Shown in pieces: positions 62,260 through 64,000 of a DNA stretch of 64,000 nt. Below the pieces are notes generated by a model that saw only the letters and a list, made by a program, of their open reading frames with translations, searched no databases and had not been told where the DNA came from. Each line of letters begins with the position of its first letter. Within the stretch, counting starts at the first letter, position 1. A program made the translations under genes and the position numbers. Origin of the DNA: Thalassospira alkalitolerans (GTDB lineage: Bacteria; Pseudomonadota; Alphaproteobacteria; Rhodospirillales; Thalassospiraceae); the NCBI RefSeq assembly GCF_002115745.1, contig NZ_JFKB01000006.1, forward strand, positions 124,001 to 188,000, in the 5' to 3' direction.

Positions 62260-62577
62260 ATGGAACTAGACCATCTCGAAAAAAAGGCCGAGCAAGCAAG
62301 CGCGCTGCTTAAGGCCATGAGCAATCAGAGCAGACTGTTGATTCTTTGCCAACTTAACGAAGGCGAAAAATCGGTCGGTGAACTTGAACGGATCGTCGGA
62401 CTGAGCCAGTCCGCCCTATCGCAGCATCTTGCACGGCTGCGCCGGGACAAACTGGTAAAGACCCGCCGCGAGGCACAGACGATCTATTATTCGCTGCAAG
62501 GCGAAGACGCACTCACCGTCATCAAGACCCTTTATGATCTGTATTGCTGCGACGAAGGCAATGCCGTCGCCGCCTAG
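62260..62577 (+). CDS. ArsR-family regulator, BigR/SqrR persulfide-sensor type (second copy)
   Basis: A 105-residue winged helix very like the ArsR protein at 31670-31975: LLILCQLNEGEKSVGELER, then SALSQHLARLRRDKLVKTRR. Cys30 and Cys96 (with Cys97) keep the SqrR/BigR 66-residue spacing. A start at ATG 62260 has GGGAG six bases upstream. It likely senses reactive sulfur species (inferred) and controls its own promoter region, where repeats lie. No sulfide-metabolism gene is next to it. The shared terminator at 62599-62634 ends its transcript. Confidence 0.87.
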   Translation: MELDHLEKKAEQASALLKAMSNQSRLLILCQLNEGEKSVGELERIVGLSQSALSQHLARLRRDKLVKTRREAQTIYYSLQGEDALTVIKTLYDLYCCDEGNAVAA

Positions 62578-62598
62578 ATTTAAGGGAATTTCCCCCAT

Positions 62599-62634
62599 AA
62601 AAAAGCCTGTCGGATGTGTCCGACAGGCTTTTTT
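62599..62634. terminator. Bidirectional terminator between arsR and eipB
   Basis: Perfect 16-base arms, AAAAAAGCCTGTCGGA and TCCGACAGGCTTTTTT, with a TGTG tetraloop. Confidence 0.95.
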
Positions 62635-62698
62635 GATATCAAATCACATATAATTCAACGATACGCCGCCCTGCTCACTCAGCAGACCAGCCCATTAA

Positions 62699-63601
62699 TC
62701 ACCCGCATTCCGGTGCCGGAATCCGGGTCACTTTCTGAAGCACCCCGCGTACAGAAAAACTTCCGTAATTCATCCGCAATTCATGGGCCACACCATTATC
62801 GCCGAAATCGACTGCAATCTCGGTCGACGGGCCGTTTTCGGCCGCGCCCAGCGGATAATACGCCAGATTAAGGCTGTGGAACGGGCTTTTGGCGATTCCA
62901 TCGGTGTCATTGGCGGTATTGATCGATTTTTTAGCCGCTGAAATCACCGCCGCGACCCGGTTGGTCGGGGTATCGCCACTGCCATCAAATACCAGGTCAT
63001 TGGCAAATTTATCACCGTCCATCGCCCGTTTTAGCAACGTAACCGTATGCTGGGTCGGAAACATGGTATCAGCGGGCAATTCTTCGGTAACCTCGACCGG
63101 CACTTCATAGGTCACCAGAACCTTGTCCGCCTTGCGCACCGCGTCACCGACAACTTCATCAACCTGAACACCGTCAAGATAGTCCCGCATGCGGAACCGG
63201 TATTGCGATCCGTCAAAACTTTCCCACTGGGTCATCGAATAGGCGGAATTGATCGCGCCCCCTTCGGCCCCTTGCAAAACCATCAGGTGCTGCATCTCGG
63301 TGATCCAGCCATCGCAGACCTTTTCAAAGCGATAACCAAGCGCGCCGCGCACCCCGACAACAGAACTGCCAACTTCCGACGACGTCATCGAAAATCGATA
63401 TTCCGCCAGATGAGGCACCAGTTCTTCTGTTGTTTCCGCAACCTTGTGCGTATATGCCGGATTTAATCCGGCCGGGTCGGATGATGCCAATGGCCTCACC
63501 TGCCCCGCCTGTGCTGTGCAGCCCGATAGGACAACACAAAATATCAGCGCCCCATAAATGGAACGCTGACGATTTTCCGAACGAACTCGATGATCTCGCA
63601 A
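62699..63601 (-). CDS. eipB: EipB-family (DUF1849) periplasmic envelope-integrity protein
   Basis: A 300-residue exported protein. The N-terminal signal (residues about 9-27) ends in LSGC; it may be a lipoprotein or a cleaved signal. The DUF1849 beta-spiral core begins near AEYRFSMTSSEVGSSVVGVR and includes KVCDGWITEMQHLM; the late PAPECG supplies the second Cys of the disulfide known in Brucella EipB. EipB proteins support cell-envelope integrity and division. I choose TTG 63601 because GGAGAG lies five bases upstream. The preceding gene's stop codon lies inside that spacer, showing tight coupling. Confidence 0.85.
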   Translation of the reverse strand: MRDHRVRSENRQRSIYGALIFCVVLSGCTAQAGQVRPLASSDPAGLNPAYTHKVAETTEELVPHLAEYRFSMTSSEVGSSVVGVRGALGYRFEKVCDGWITEMQHLMVLQGAEGGAINSAYSMTQWESFDGSQYRFRMRDYLDGVQVDEVVGDAVRKADKVLVTYEVPVEVTEELPADTMFPTQHTVTLLKRAMDGDKFANDLVFDGSGDTPTNRVAAVISAAKKSINTANDTDGIAKSPFHSLNLAYYPLGAAENGPSTEIAVDFGDNGVAHELRMNYGSFSVRGVLQKVTRIPAPECG

Positions 63602-63603
63602 AT

Positions 63604-64000
63604 TTACTCTCCGGCAGTGTCGATCCCGACAATCCATGGATCCTTGACACCCTTTTTGGCAGCAAGATGGCGCAGATCCCTTGCATGCTCCTGCGACAGC
63701 GGACCAACAGCAACACGAAGATACGCTGTGCCCTTGACGGTCGCCCTGATCAGACGCGGTTGATATTCACTATAAATGTTTAAGGCCTTTTGCGCACGCA
63801 CCTGATCGGCAAAGCTTGCCAGTACTACATAGTCACCGGGCAACGGCACTGCAACAAGGCTATCCTGTGCAAGATCAGCCGGTGCAACCACACTGATCTC
63901 ACCACTATCACTGCGGATTGCATCATCGGTCAGGGCTGCGGTGCGGGTTTGCGTCACCAGTACCGTCGGCTCAACATGATCAACATACCCGACAATCGCG
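63604..64000 (-). CDS. SPOR-domain protein, 5' end cut by window edge
   Basis: The frame stays open to the right edge (132 codons seen, start not visible). The last 75 residues, PGDYVVLASFADQVRAQKAL, then RLIRATVKGTAYLRVAVGPL and HARDLRHLAAKKGVKDPWIV, form a SPOR fold that binds glycan strands denuded of peptide at the septum. The protein is therefore probably periplasmic or anchored. It precedes eipB on the same strand, with stop and next start two bases apart, so the two are cotranslated. An internal GTG at 63957 is not the true start. Confidence 0.75.
   Translation of the reverse strand, partial: AIVGYVDHVEPTVLVTQTRTAALTDDAIRSDSGEISVVAPADLAQDSLVAVPLPGDYVVLASFADQVRAQKALNIYSEYQPRLIRATVKGTAYLRVAVGPLSQEHARDLRHLAAKKGVKDPWIVGIDTAGE

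Noticed and set aside
1-64000. Search for tRNA, rRNA, CRISPR arrays, insertion sequences or att sites
   Set aside because: I saw no cloverleaf, no regularly spaced repeats, no transposase and no terminal inverted repeats with target duplications.

Overview
The window looks like chromosomal DNA of a marine-type alphaproteobacterium of the Rhodospirillales, most like Thalassospira (inference). The reasons are the Shemin-pathway hemA, an alphaproteobacterial histone-deacetylase-like/xseB/ispA/dxs cluster, an EipB-type envelope protein, two complete TRAP transporter systems, moderate G+C with a strong C/G third-position bias, and many solo regulators. I see no rRNA, tRNA, CRISPR array, insertion sequence or phage gene. 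The window is cut at both ends inside genes: an EamA transporter on the left and a SPOR-domain protein on the right.

Layout. 0-4 kb: EamA and MFS exporters, a divergent LysR regulator, and an ELM1-family protein. 4.3-11.4 kb: a full C4-dicarboxylate system, dctB-dctD followed by dctP-dctQ-dctM, with a recognisable sigma-54 promoter and a DctD-type dyad before dctP. 11.8-17.7 kb: Bcr/CflA exporter, DinB-like protein, crotonase-fold protein, SulP transporter, small XRE regulator, pyrE. 18-22 kb: periplasmic multicopper oxidase, Met-rich lipoprotein, universal stress protein. 22.3-31.3 kb: class III aminotransferase, hemA behind a structured intergenic region with an FNR-type site, a coupled pair of Rnk-like proteins behind a folded leader, PadR-like regulator, acetyltransferase, SDR, an aberrant SRAP protein, a small Cys-rich ORF and a second stress protein.

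31.6-44.9 kb: persulfide-sensor-type ArsR regulator, pdxH, glycine-zipper lipoprotein, DnaJ-like co-chaperone, a degenerate DUF411 protein coupled to a tiny membrane protein, MarR and MscS genes with an operator between them, SDR, YihY, fabI, aroC, a protein resembling an inactivated RimB-type retropepsin with a long Ala/Thr/Pro/Asp tail, and an autoregulated TetR gene before a DUF2269 protein. 44.9-48.3 kb: EamA/LysR pair, GlcG/HbpS-like protein, tlyA.

48.4-55.4 kb is a malonate utilisation locus: a GntR/FCD regulator (MatR-like) divergent from a TRAP transporter (MatPQM-like), malonyl-CoA decarboxylase and malonyl-CoA synthetase. Malonate would be imported, activated to malonyl-CoA and decarboxylated to acetyl-CoA. 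Two copies of a TGGTATAC motif lie before the regulator and before the transporter. 55.5-64 kb: an SDR, then on the minus strand the isoprenoid cluster (histone-deacetylase-like, xseB, ispA, an alpha/beta hydrolase, dxs), a second persulfide-sensor-type ArsR gene, and eipB translationally coupled to the SPOR gene.

The most interesting unexplained items are the degenerate retropepsin-like protein, the folded leader before the Rnk-like pair, the dyads and hairpins between the aminotransferase and hemA, the degenerate DUF411 pair, and two solo ArsR regulators that keep the persulfide-sensing cysteine pair with no sulfide gene nearby.
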